The notes beneath the pieces were generated by a model. It was not told the DNA's origin. It did no database searches and saw nothing but the letters and a program-made list of their open reading frames with translations. Shown one piece after another: positions 34,485-44,934 of a DNA stretch of 64,000 nucleotides. The DNA is from Schistocerca nitens (taxonomy: Eukaryota > Arthropoda > Insecta > Orthoptera > Acrididae), in the NCBI RefSeq assembly GCF_023898315.1, contig NC_064616.1, positions 703,667,389-703,731,388 of the forward strand, in the 5' to 3' direction. Every line of letters begins with the position of its first letter. The stretch's first letter is position 1. Made by a program: the position numbers and the translations under genes.

Positions 34485-35597
34485 TACTTCTCTTACGGGG
34501 GAAGGGGGGGGGGGGGCGGGGACAGCTGCGCGAAGATCGATAGCTGCTACGTCGTGGAGATCAGCGGCTGCGGCTCCCTGGAGGAGGCTGTGGAGGCTGC
34601 CTCTTGGAGAATAGGGTGCTGTACGTCCTGCGATGCGGGCTGACCTGCGTACTGGTTGTGATGGCAGCATGGGTGGGACCAGTGGCATTGGTTCGTCTTC
34701 ATCGGTGGCCATCGGCTGTTGGGGAGGCGCTGAAGATGGGCCGGGCACCTGGTCCGTCGGCTGCGGCCGCTGCATTGGTGGTGCTGGTGGCGGCGACTGA
34801 TGCCCTGAAACGTCGCCCGGGCAACGATTAGATGGCATTAATGAAGCGGTCTGTTGAGGTGGTCCGGAATGGGTTGTAGAGGTGGTGATGGTCTGTGTCG
34901 TAGGGTGCGGTGCAGGTGTCGCAGGGTAGCGAGGACGCAATTGATTTCGATGGCGACGGACTATGTGGCCATCCAAGATGACATCAAAAAGTTGGTGACC
35001 CCAGGAACGCTGGATGACGGCGGGCAGCCCACTTGCTTTCGTGCCGAAACCTCGGGTCCCGAATAAGGAACCAGGGAAGAACTGGGATTGTCCAGGAGGA
35101 ATCGAAATTCTTGGAGAGGGCAAGAGAAGATGTAGGAGGGTCCTGGGTTGGCGGCCGTGGAGTGCTTCCGCCGGGCTTTTGTCCCCTATCAGAGTGGCTC
35201 GATAGGAACTGAGGAATAGCGTCAGAGCATCTTCAAGGGAGTGGTCTTTGGTAGATTTGAGCATTTGTGTCTTGAAAGCTCGAACCAGGCGTGCCGCTTC
35301 CCCATTGGATTGGGGATGGTAGAGCAAGGTGAGAAGATGCTGGATGCCGTTGTTGGTGCAAAAGGAGAGGAATTCCTGGCTTCGAAATTGGGGTCCATTG
35401 TCCGTGACTATGGCTTCCGGTAATCCTTCCAAGCAAAATATTTTTGCCAGCTCTGATAAGGTAACGTGCGTGGTGATGGCTGAACACCGAACGACGTATG
35501 GGAAATGGGAAATTGCATCCGTGACTAGGAACCATTGGTGGCCCAGAAAGGGTCCCGCGAAGTCAAGGTGGATGCGTTCCCATGGACCCTTCGGCAT
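34344..35597 (-). pseudogene. Gypsy G integrase, C-terminal part of pol
   Basis: The core catalytic triad is visible: Asp in RIHLDFAGPF (about residue 12), Asp in IVTDNGPQF (about residue 65) and Glu in YHPQSNGEAARLV (about residue 100). This fits the D,D-35-E pattern of retroviral-type integrases, which insert the cDNA into the genome. A basic C-terminal region with HIVRRHRNQLRPR and a Pro-rich tail follow, and the frame ends inside the LTR. The N-terminal zinc-binding part lies upstream at 35600-35850 in shifted frames (RCTVCAQQ). A G run at 35624-35632 marks one shift. Confidence 0.88.
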
Positions 35598-35816
35598 AGG
35601 CCAGGGAAGGAATTTTTTTTTGGGGGGGGGGGCAATTGTTGGGCACAGACGGTACAGCGCTGCACCATCTCTGTGGTATCAGACGTGAGGCAGATCCAAA
35701 AAACATGGCGTCTTGCGAGGGATTTGGTGCGAACGATCCCCAATGCCCTTGGTGAAGAATGTGGAGGATCGTCGGCAACAGGGATCTCAGAACGACGACC
35801 ATCGGTTCTGCTGAAT

Positions 35817-37304
35817 CTAAGCGAAGGAAGACTCCATCCACCACCGAAAGCTGGTGTCAGATGGAATAGTACAACCGGAGGTGGCGTTGATCCTGAGGAG
35901 GCGGCGAGGATGGCCAACCATGGAGAACGCTGTGTCGGACGACTCGGAGGAGGGAATCTTCTGCGGTGGTTGCAGGTACTTGACAGCTGTAACAGGAAAT
36001 GCCTTCAGGGCCTCTTGGACGTCATCATCAATCTGAAAAACGAGGAGGTCCAACTGGTCAAAAGCAGGGTCCGGACCTTGTGGTAGACGCGACAAGGGGT
36101 CCGAATTGGCGTTCTGGCAGGTGGTACGGAAGTGCATGGTGTAGCGAAATTGGGATAGGAACAATGCCCAACGCTGGAGACGTTGGGATGTTTTGGTCGG
36201 TAATCGCGCGGAAGGCACAAATAAAGAGAGGAGCAGTTTGTGGTTAGTAATAATGTGAAAGGACTTGCCATAGAGAAAGGAATAGAACTTGGTACAGGCA
36301 AAAACCATGGCAAGTGCTTCTTTCTCACTTTGGGAATATTTGATTTGTGCTATGGAGAGAGCTTTTGATATGTATGCCATGGGGCGCTCTGTGCCATCCG
36401 GCAATTTCTGAGACAGGATGGCTCCCACACCATACTCAGAGGCATCCGTAGCAAGTATCAAAGGAAGATTTGGATCATAAGACATGAGACATGCAGCTGA
36501 TTGGAGCTGCTGTTTGAGGGTGTGGAAGGCGGTCTCACAGACTGGGGTCCAACAGAATGGGACATTTTTGCGACAGAGGTGGTACAGGGGTGATGCCACT
36601 TGAGCTGCAGAAGGAACGAATTTCCTGTAATACGAAATTTTGCCCAAGAAGGATTTCAACTGATAAAGGTCCCGGGGACGGGTCAGGTTGTTAATGGCGT
36701 CGATATAAGAGAAAGATCGAGAAATGCCATTCTGGGAAATGATGTGACCCAGATAGGAAGTAGATTGTTGGAAAAAGGAACATTTCAGACCTGCAGTTCG
36801 AAGGCGGAGGAAGAATAGGCGGAGGTTGGCTATGTGCTCTTTGGAGGAAGACCCCGTGACGACTATGTCGTCTAAGTAATTTATACAGCCCGGAATATCA
36901 GCGAGAAGTTGTTCAAGGTATCTTTGAAAAATTTCAGGAGCACTGGATAAACCGAACATGAGTCGGTTTAGTTGGAAATGGCCGAAAGTAGTATTTATAA
37001 CAGTGTATTGTTGGGAGGAAAGATCAAGAGTAATTTGGAGATATGCTTCTGATAGGTCGATTTTGGAAAAGTAGGAGCCCCCTGCCAATTTGCGAAAAAG
37101 ATTTTCCGGTCGTGGAAGGGGATAGCCGTCAACGAGAAGCTGTGGGTTGACCGTAGACTTTAAGTCACCGCAGAGGCGAAGGCGGTGGCCTGGCTTCTGC
37201 ACGATGACTAAAGGCGTGGACCACAAGCTGAACCGCACTGGCTGGAGAACCCCTTCATCTTGAAGACGTTGGAGTTCTTCTTTGAGCGGCTGTTGTAGTG
37301 CCAC
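35817..37304 (-). pseudogene. Gypsy G reverse transcriptase and RNase H
   Basis: 495 open codons. RT motifs: LVIVQKPGHRLRLCGDLK (residues 28-50), YFSKIDLSEAYLQI with the first catalytic Asp (about 80-95), FGLSSAPEIFQR (about 117-130) and INYLDDIVVTG with Y/L-x-D-D (about 140-150). RNase H: LILATDASEYGVGAILSQ (about 286-303) and SQSEKEALAMVFACTKF (about 330). This copies the RNA into DNA and degrades the RNA strand. Upstream codons to the protease are cut by stops near 37418 and 37560, so the polyprotein is broken. Confidence 0.9.
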
Positions 37305-37577
37305 TGGTACCTGGCGTGCCCGGAAGTAGCGGGGCCGGGTGGCGGGACTGAGTTGGAGCGAGGCCTCAAAGTCCTTCGCGCAGCCTATGCCCGGTGAAAA
37401 CAGGTCCTGGAATTCATTTCAGAGTGCATAAACTTCAGGAAAAAAACCGTGCTGAGACACTAGGTGAACATCGTCCACAATGGAAAATCCGAATAAGCGG
37501 AAGGCGTCCAGTTCGAATAAGTCTGCTGTGGAGGAATTGTTGACAACCAGAAACGTGACTGGACGGTGAACCGATTT

Positions 37578-38828
37578 TTATTTGACTTTAGCCGTGAATT
37601 TTCCTAAGAGAGCTATCTTTTGCTTATTGCATGCCAGTAGGCGCTTAGGGGCTGGAGAGAGGGGTGGTGAGCCAATGTTGGCATATGAAGTGTAATTAAT
37701 CGATACTGCTGCGCCGGTGTCCACTTGCAGACGCAGAGGCTTGTCATTGATAGAGACGTCTATAAAAATTTTTGATGTCGAGGAGTTGTCCATCTGGTTG
37801 ACGTCCATTGGGGTGTTGTTCAAGCCGTCTGGATATGGTCTGGGCTGGCGGTTGCTGGAGGTGGTTGTTTTTGCGCGACAAACGGACGCTAAATGGCCTT
37901 CCCTGCCGCAGTGCGTGCATTGCGCCCAGCGGTCTGGGCAGTCTTCTCTATCATGTGTTGGATAGCAGGTGGGGCGGGAGGGCAGGTGGAGACGATCCCC
38001 ACGACGACGCTGCAGGTTGTGTTGTTGCTGCAGTGGTTTCTGGCTCCGGCCGGGATGGTGCGACTCGGCGTCGTGTTGTGGAGGCGGTCTCCGACCGCGG
38101 CGGCGGTAAGGGCGCGGCGTGGAGCCCTGGATTGCTGCGACGTCTTCGTCGTCCGTCGTGGCGTCGTCACGGATTGCTGCTACATCAGCCCAGGATTCCA
38201 GTCGACGATCGGCGGCTGTAGAAATTTCGAACTTATAGGCTAGTTCTATGACCTGCTCGAGGGACGGGTCTTCTAACTTGAGGGCGTCGTGGCGGAAAGC
38301 GGCGTCTGGCGCTGCCTGTATCAAGTGGTCACGCACCATGTCATCAGCTTATGATTCCTTGGAAAGGTGTGTGAAACTTACATATCCTGCTGAGACTTTG
38401 CAGCTCGGCGGCCCACTGGCGATAGGTCTGCTCGGGTTTCTTCAGGCATTGGTAGAACCCGACGCGGGCGTCGCCGTTTGTAGTAGGCATTTAACGTCGC
38501 ACAGATGGCGGTGAAGGTGAGGGAGTCGGGGTACAGCGGCTGTTGTTTCGTGAGCAGGACATACATCTTCGATTGGTTCCATGACAAAAAAAAAAGCGAG
38601 CTGCCTGTCTTCTTGGGTGACTTGATGAATCACGAAGTGTTGACGGAGTCGTCGTTCGTATGTTTCCCATTCTTCAACTTCATCGTTGAATGCCTGGAAC
38701 GGCGGTGGCGTCGCGGGGCAGTGGAGGCTTCGGATTTCGGCGATCAGTTGTGTCTGAGTTTCCAAAAACTGGTGCAGAAGTCCTTGAAAGAATTGTTGCC
38801 ATTCCGTAGGTGCTGCTGTCGTAACCAT
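37578..38828 (-). pseudogene. Gypsy G gag and protease
   Basis: Gag starts at 38828 (MVTTAAPTEWQQFFQ) soon after the 5' LTR and includes EWETYERRLRQHF, as in K02A2.6-type gypsy gags. A run of 11 A at 38585-38595 coincides with a frameshift; the sequence goes on at 38587-38378 and, after another change, at 38339-37578. That last frame has one CCHC knuckle CTHCGREGHLASVC and the aspartic protease site RLQVDTGAAVSINY (D-T-G). Gag would form particles and bind RNA; the protease would process the polyprotein. Broken by at least two shifts. Confidence 0.87.
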
Positions 38829-38865
38829 GATGGTCGTCGGTTCGTTCCACTATACTCGTCGCCAC

Positions 38866-39273
38866 TGAAGAATACTCGGTATTGTAGAACACTCAGTATA
38901 ATGTCGTTTATTCAAACTGAACTACAGTTCTCGAAATATCACTATATACACACAAAGAAAACAAATAACATGTAGACGACTATTCATTAAGAGCGTCGGT
39001 GAGGTCCGTCGGAGCTGGTCCTAGCTCGGCGAGGAACTGGCTGGACTGCTGCAGCTCTGGCCTTATAAAGCCGGCGGAGTACTCCAGATTTCCCTGTATC
39101 TGTGAGGCGACCTCTGCAGAAAAAGGTTCGCATTAGTCTCTAGCAAGTTCTGTTGTGTTGGAGAATTGTTTTCATCTTGGTTGCGCCTGCAAGAGCTTGT
39201 GTATGTTATATGGTACACAGGGGTGTTGTGAGTGTAGTCTGCCTAGCAGTGGCCGTCTGTGATAGACGTTACA
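38866..39273 (-). repeat. 5' LTR of gypsy element G
   Basis: Same length and ends as the 3' copy. On the coding strand it is followed at once by GTGGCGACGAGTATAG, whose first bases look like a tRNA-Arg primer site (TGGCGAC); only about 7 bases match what I recall, so the primer call is tentative. Confidence 0.9.
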
Positions 39274-39445
39274 GGGTGTTCAGATAGATAGCAAACTGTC
39301 ATGGAAAGCCCATGTTCAGGATCTTGTTCAAAGAATTAATGCTGCCAGTTTTACTATTCGAACGGTATGTGAAGTGACCGATCGTTCAACGCGAAAATTC
39401 ATATACTTTGCTTATTTTCATCCGCTTATGTCGTATGGTATTATA

Positions 39446-40867
39446 CACTCCTGGAAATTGAAATAAGAACACCGTGAATTCATTGTCCCAGGAAGGGGAA
39501 ACTTTATTGACACATTCCTGGGGTCAGATACATCACATGATCACACTGACAGAACCACAGGCACATAGACACAGGCAACAGAGCATGCACAATGTCGGCA
39601 CTAGTACAGTGTATATCCACCTTTCGCAGCAATGCAGGCTGCTATTCTCCCATGGAGACGATAGTAGAGATGCTGGATGTAGTCCTGTGGAACGGCTTGC
39701 CATGCCATTTCCACCTGGCGCCTCAGTTGGACCAGCGTTCGTGCTGGACGTGCAGACCGCGTGAGACGACGCTTCATCCAGTCCCAAACATGCTCAATGG
39801 GGGACAGATCCGGATATCTTGCTGGCCAGGGTAGTTGACTTACACCTTCTAGAGCACGCTGGGTGGCACGGGATACATGCGGACGTGCATTGTCCTGTTG
39901 GAACAGCAAGGTCCCTTGCCGGTCTAGGAATGGTAGAACGATGGGTTCGATGACGGTTTGGATGTACCGTGCACTATTCAGTGTCCCCTCGACGATCACC
40001 AGTGGTGTACGACCAGTGTAGGAGATCGCTCCCCACACCATGATGCCGGGTGTTGGCCCTGTGTGCCTCGGTCGTATGCAGTCCTGATTGTGGCGCTCAC
40101 CTGCACGGCGCCAAACACGCATACGACCATCATTGGCACCAAGGCAGAAGCGACTCTCATCGCTGAAGACGACACGTCTCCATTCGTCCCTCCATTCACG
40201 CCTGTCGCGACACCACTGGAGGCGGGCTGCACGATGTTGGGGCGTGAGCGGAAGACGGCCTAACGGTGTGCGGGACCGTAGCCCAGCTTCATGGAGACGG
40301 TTGCGAATGGTCCTCGCCGATACCCCAGGAGCAACAGTGTCCCTAATTTGCTGGGAAGTGGCGGTGCGGTCCCCTACGGCACTGCGTAGGATCCTACGGT
40401 CTTGGCGTGCATCCGTGCGTCGCTGCGGTCCGGTCCCAGGTCGACGGGCACGTGCACCTTCCGCCGACCACTGGCGACAACATCGATGTACTGTGGAGAC
40501 CTCACGCCCCACGTGTTGAGCAATTCGGCGGTACGTCCACCCGGCCTCCCGCATGCCCACTATACGCCCTCGCTCAAAGTCCGTCAACTGCACATACGGT
40601 TCACGTCCATGCTGTCGCGGCATGCTACCAGTGTTAAAGACTGCGATGGAGCTCCGTATGCCACGGCAAACTGGCTGACACTGACGGCGGCGGTGCACAA
40701 ATGCTGCGCAGCTAGCGCCATTCGACGGCCAACACCGCGGTTCCTGGTGTGTCCGCTGTGCAGTGCGTGTGATCATTGCTTGTACAGCCCTCTCGCAGTG
40801 TCCGGAGCAAGTATGGTGGGTCTGACACACCGGTGTCAATGTGTTCTTTTTTCCATTTCCAGGAGTG
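39446..40867 (-). mobile_element. Tc1-like transposon, copy 3, apparently complete
   Basis: 1422 bp with the family's inverted ends; TA at 39444-39445 and at 40868-40869. It is joined through that second TA, with nothing else between, to copy 4 in the opposite orientation, so the two transposase starts face each other. The pair as a whole sits in LINE2. Confidence 0.95.
39601..40623 (-). CDS. Tc1-like transposase, full length
   Basis: 340 residues, same start and length as the gene at 20691-21713. It has the helix-turn-helix region, VVFSDESRFCLG, LFQQDNARPHVS and DLSPIEHVWDW, so all three acidic residues are present with the same 32-residue second spacing. Differences from copy 2 are few: MPRQHG for MPRQRG at the start, WPARYPDLSP for WPARSPDLSP just before the catalytic Glu, and QHLYYRLHG for QHLYDRLHG. 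The Ser-to-Tyr change sits in a strongly conserved motif and could reduce activity; that is inference. Confidence 0.92.
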   Translation of the reverse strand: MPRQHGREPYVQLTDFERGRIVGMREAGWTYRRIAQHVGREVSTVHRCCRQWSAEGARARRPGTGPQRRTDARQDRRILRSAVGDRTATSQQIRDTVAPGVSARTIRNRLHEAGLRSRTPLGRLPLTPQHRAARLQWCRDRREWRDEWRRVVFSDESRFCLGANDGRMRVWRRAGERHNQDCIRPRHTGPTPGIMVWGAISYTGRTPLVIVEGTLNSARYIQTVIEPIVLPFLDRQGTLLFQQDNARPHVSRATQRALEGVSQLPWPARYPDLSPIEHVWDWMKRRLTRSARPARTLVQLRRQVEMAWQAVPQDYIQHLYYRLHGRIAACIAAKGGYTLY

Positions 40868-41113
40868 TACACTCCTGGAAATGGAAAAAAGAACACATTG
40901 ACACCGGTGTGTCAGACCCACCATACTTGCTCCGGACACTGCGAGAGGGCTGTACAAGCAATGATCACACGCACGGCACAGCGGACACACCAGGAACCGC
41001 GGTGTTGGCCGTCGAATGGCGCTAGCTGCGCAACATTTGTGCACCACCGCCGTCAGTGTCAGCCAGTTTGCCGTGGCATACGGAGCTCCATCGCAGTCTT
41101 TAACACTGGTAGC

Positions 41114-42134
41114 ATGCCGCGACAGCGTGGACGTGAACCGTATGTGCAGTTGACGGACTTGAGCGAGGGCGTATAGTGGGCATGCGGGAGGCCGGGTGGA
41201 CGTACCGCCGAATTGCTCAACACGTGGGGCGTGAGGTCTCCACAGTACATCGATGTTGTCGCTAGTGGTCGGCGGAAGGTGCACGTGCCCGTCGACCTGG
41301 GACCGGACCGCAGAGACGCACGGATGCACGCCAAGACCGTAGGATCCTACGCAGTGCCGTAGGGGACCGCACCGCCACTTCCCAGCAAATTAGGGACACT
41401 GTTGCTCCTGGGGTATCGGCGAGGACCATTCGCAACCGTCTCCATGAAGCTGGGCTACGGTCCCGCACACCGTTAGGCCGTCTTCCGCTCACGCCCCAAC
41501 ATCGTGCAGCCCGCCTCCAGTGGTGTCGCGACAGGCGTGAATGGAGGGACGAATGGAGACGTGTCGTCTTCAGCGATGAGAGTCGCTTCTGCCTTGGTGC
41601 CAATGATGGTCGTTTGCGTGTTTGGCGCCGTGCAGGTGAGCGCCACAATCAGGACTGCATACGACCGAGGCACACAGGGCCAACACCCGGCATCATGGTG
41701 TGGGGAGCGATCTCCTACACTGGCCGTACACCACTGGTGATCGTCGAGGGGACACTGAATAGTGCACGGTACATCCAAACCGTCATCGAACCCATCGTTC
41801 TACCATTCCTAGACCGGCAAGGGAACTTGCTGTTCCAACAGGACAATGCACGTCCGCATGTATCCCGTGCCACCCAACGTGCTCTAGAAGGTGTAAGTCA
41901 ACTACCCTGGCCAGCAAGATCTCCGAATCTGTCCCCCATTGAGCATGTTTGGGACTGGATGAAGCGTCGTCTACGCGGTCTGCACGTCCAGCACGAACGC
42001 TGGTCCAACTGAGGCGCCAGGTGGAAATGGCATGGCAAGCCGTTCCACGGGACTACATCCAGTATCTCTACGATCGTGTCCATGGGAGAATAGCAGCCTG
42101 CATTGCTGCGAAAGGTGGATATACACTGTACTAG
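41114..42134 (+). pseudogene. Tc1-like transposase, three lesions
   Basis: 1021 bp against 1023 bp in intact copies: a base is missing in the GGACTTTGAGC run near 41158 and another in CGTCTCACGCG near 41971. A CAG-to-TAG change at 41262-41264 (CGCTAGTGG) adds a stop. First Asp (FSDESRF), second Asp (QQDNARPHVS) and Glu (LSPIEHVWD) codons are still present. Confidence 0.92.
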
Positions 42135-42165
42135 TGCCGACATTGTGCATGCTCTGTTGCCTGTG

Positions 42166-42369
42166 GCCGGCCGAAGTGGCCGTGCGGTTAAAGGCGCTGC
42201 AGTCTGGAACCGCAAGACCGCTACGGTCGCAGGTTCGAATCCTGCCTCGGGCATGGATGTTTGTGATGTCCTTAGGTTAGTTAGGTTTAACTAGTTCTAA
42301 GTTCTAGGGGACTAATGACCTCAGCCGTTCAGTCCCATAGTGCTCAGAGCCATTTGAACCATTTTTTTT
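42166..42369 (+). mobile_element. tRNA-derived SINE inside Tc1 copy 4
   Basis: GCCGGCC head, B-box GGTTCGAATCC, full body and a T-containing tail. The exact 10-bp duplication GTTGCCTGTG lies at 42156-42165 and 42370-42379. It is nearly identical to the SINE at 44547-44745, sharing the GTTTAACTAGTTC variant. It is the innermost layer of the nest. Confidence 0.95.
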
Positions 42370-43040
42370 GTTGCCTGTGTCTATGTGCCTGTGGTTCTGT
42401 CAGTGTGATCATGTGATGTATCTGACCCCAGGAATGTGTCAATAAAGTTTCCCCTTCCTGGGACAATGAATTCACGGTGTTCTTATTTCAATTTCCAGGA
42501 GTGTATTTTGGGGTAACTGTTCCCATTCTAAAAGGATATTTTTGGCTCAGAAACGGGCGGTTCGGGGATAAGTGGTTTAAGTTCACGAACCTCTTTTTCA
42601 CCTCTGTATACGAGTCTGTGTATTTTGACATTGGCCTCTCAATATATAATTATATTCCTTACTGTCATTCCTTGGTAACAATATTAGGTTATTCCCAAGA
42701 ATAAGCAGCTTTCACTCAGTTAATACCCGGCAAAAAAAAAAAAAAACCTGCATTTGGACCGGACTTTCTTATCTGTTGTGCAGAAAGATGTGCAGTATAC
42801 TGCTACATCCCATTTTCAATAAGCTACAACAAAAATTCAAGAATATTAGCCGTTATCCACGAGATTTCAATTCGAAACTGAAGAGTTTCCTCATGGGTCA
42901 CTCCTTCTATTCTGTCGAGTAGTTCCTTGAAAAATTGAGCTGATTCTTGTTGTATTGTTGATTGCGTTTACTTAAACTTATGGCTTGACTTTTTTCGGAT
43001 TCATAAACATTTTATTTTTATCTATTATTACTTTTAGGTT

Positions 43041-43230
43041 CAAATGGCTCTGAGCACTATGGGACTCAACATCTTAGGTCATAAGTCCCCTAGAACTTAG
43101 AACTACTTAAACCTAACTAACCTAAGGACATCACACACACCCATGCCCGAGGCAGGATTCGAACCTGCGACCGTAGCAGTCCCGCGGTTCCTGACTGCAG
43201 CGCCAGAACCGCTAGACCACTGCGGCCGGC
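43041..43230 (-). mobile_element. tRNA-derived SINE in LINE2 3' region
   Basis: A minus-strand copy ending with the GGCCGGC head at 43224-43230. The 13-bp duplication TTACTTTTAGGTT is exact on both sides (43028-43040, 43231-43243). Confidence 0.95.
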
Positions 43231-43339
43231 TTACTTTTAGGTTGTAATTACATGTACTGACACATTCCACGACCTTGGAGATTTACTCCTCAATTTGGTC
43301 TTACTGAACTTGACGTGTAAATTTCAAAGAAAAAATACG

Positions 43340-43950
43340 AGTTAGACCGAGGACGTCTGTGGCGATGCGACCAAGGAGGTTGGAGGAAGCGAGGGTGATA
43401 TCTGGGGTGGAGCTACTTTCAGGACAGGTGTGCTGTGGGAGAGGAACAAGGTCACCGTGGAGGATGGAAAGGAACTGATGCAACCGCCGAAAGGTGGCAG
43501 GCTCACAGCTGTGGATGTTGAGGTCAGCGGCAATCACACAGGTGAAGAAGGTACAGTCAGCATGAGAAATGATGTCGTAGGGGAAGAGGAGCTGCAGGCT
43601 GGACATAAATAGTGGCACAGCTACGGGAGGGAGAAAAGATGTTGAGGAGAAGGTGTTTGGTCGGGTCATTAAGTAGGGGTTGTGGCTGGACAGGGAGGTG
43701 CTTGAGGTGGCCAATAGTCACCCAACCTCACGCGAGGGGAAGGGGATTTTCGGTGGGGTGAAGGAGAGAGGGAGAGATGCAGGGAGCATGGTGAGATTGG
43801 AAGAAGGTTTCATTAAGGATAAAGGAGTCGAAGTGGTGCTGGGACAGGGTATGCATGAAGAGGTATTTGTTGGCAGGGAGGGAGCGAATGTTTTGGTAGA
43901 GGAGACAATACTGTTGACATGCCAGGAGTTGGGAGGGGTAAGGGTGCAAG
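43340..43950 (-). pseudogene. LINE-J ORF2 (copy C), endonuclease domain
   Basis: Minus-strand blocks YQNIRSLPANKYLF (43890, Asn motif), SFILNETFFQSHH (43830, catalytic Glu), CVIAADLNIHSCEP (43530, Asp and Asn) and GRIATDVLGL at the edge of the LINE2 insertion. The final Asp-His motif is on the other side of LINE2, at about 32020. Shifts occur near 43720. Confidence 0.83.
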
Positions 43951-44546
43951 GGGTGGAGAGAGGGGCTTAAACGAGGGTGTCTAGGCGAATGAAGGTAAAG
44001 TGGGAGTAGGTGGCATAGGTATTCAAATGGAAGACAGAGCGTGCGGCAAGGGAGATCTGCTGGAGAGTGTGGGGGCGTTGGAAGGGGTGTATATTCTGCA
44101 GGACGATGGTCAGGAACTGGATGATGTCTTCAGCTGTAGGGGGAGGATGGAGGGAATTGTTGGGGTGGATGGGCTGGTTGATTGGGCAAACAGGGGCAGT
44201 GATCTCAGGGCTGGTGGGAGGGGATTTGGCTATGCTTTTGGAGGAGTAGGTGGGGTGTGGTTCGTTACAGATGTATCAGGAAGGAGGAGAGGGGTAGGAT
44301 TTAGTGGGGAATGGGACGGGTCAATGGGATGGCGGCAGTAGAAAATCAGAGCTCCCTGAGTGAGGAGGTGATCTATGGAAGTGGACTCAGTGAAGACATG
44401 CATGAGGAACATACGGTTGGAGAAGTTGTAAATACGGCGGGCTGAGCGGATTTCCAGGGTGGAATGGGCATTCAGTTCCGCCAACACCTCTGCCTCCATG
44501 ATCACAGGTTTTCTGATCACGGCAGTGAGGGTTAGTGGACAACAAG

Positions 44547-44745
44547 GCCGGCCGAAGTGGCCGTGCGGTTAAAGGCGCTGCAGTCTGGAACCGCAAGACC
44601 GCTACGGTCGCAGGTTCGAATCCTGCCTCGGGCATGGATGTTTGTGATGTCCTTAGGTTAGTTAGGTTTAACTAGTTCTAAGTTCTAGGGGACTAATAAC
44701 CTCAGCAGTTGAGTCCCATAGTGCTCAGAGCCATTTGAACCATTT
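44547..44745 (+). mobile_element. SINE, first of an opposed pair at one target
   Basis: Plus-strand copy bounded by GGACAACAAG on both sides (44537-44546, 44746-44755). Confidence 0.93.
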
Positions 44746-44755
44746 GGACAACAAG

Positions 44756-44934
44756 GTTCAAATGGCTCTGAGCACCATGGGACTTAACTTCTGAGGTCCT
44801 CAGTCCCCTAGAACTTAGAACAAATTAAACCTAACTAACCTAAGGACATCACACACATCCATGTCCGAGGTTGGATTCGAACCTGCGACCGTAGCGGTCG
44901 CGCGGTTCCAGACTGTAACGACTAGGACAACAAG
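44756..44934 (-). mobile_element. SINE, second of the pair, head-truncated
   Basis: Minus-strand copy starting right after the second GGACAACAAG and followed by a third (44935-44944). Its head stops at the AACGACTA sequence, short of GCCGGCC. It shares the target with the plus-strand SINE beside it. Confidence 0.92.

Larger units (their letters stand above)
34077..39273 (-). mobile_element. Gypsy-type LTR retrotransposon G with two 408-bp LTRs
   Basis: LTRs at 34077-34484 and 38866-39273 are both 408 bp, begin TG and end CA, and differ at about 25 positions by eye (near 6%). The target duplication is 5 bp: GTGTG (34072-34076) and GGGTG (39274-39278), one base changed; the host reading frame shows GGGTG was original. 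Order on the minus strand: LTR, a primer-binding-like TGGCGACGAGTATAG, gag, protease, RT, RNase H, integrase, a short purine-rich stretch next to the LTR (AAGAGAAG), LTR. No envelope-like frame is seen. Several stops and shifts make it inactive. Confidence 0.93.
40870..42503 (+). mobile_element. Tc1-like transposon, copy 4, with SINE inside
   Basis: Starts CACTCCTGGAAATGG directly after the shared TA and ends CCAGGAGTG before TA at 42504-42505. Its length of 1634 bp equals about 1420 bp of transposon plus a SINE and its target duplication near the 3' end. Removing the whole pair and one TA restores the LINE2 frame (YGI|IFWGN). Confidence 0.94.
32072..43340 (+). mobile_element. LINE2: CR1/jockey-like LINE carrying gypsy, two Tc1 and a SINE
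   Basis: Plus-strand pieces 32072-34076, 39274-39445, 42504-43040 and 43231-43340 form one element. Joining across the gypsy (one copy of GGGTG removed) and across the Tc1 pair (one TA removed) keeps one reading frame through the RT C-terminal region. The 3' end is AT-rich, finishing near 43340 with AAAGAAAAAATACGAG. It is 5'-truncated within the endonuclease. It interrupts LINE-J copy C in the opposite orientation. Both edges are approximate; no clear target duplication was found. Confidence 0.78.

Noticed and set aside
34604..36086. Plus-strand ORFs across the gypsy
   Set aside because: Antisense to integrase and RT; no independent motif.
34077..39273. An envelope gene that would make the gypsy a retrovirus
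   Set aside because: The integrase frame runs into the 3' LTR with no room for a third gene, and no signal or membrane frame is present.
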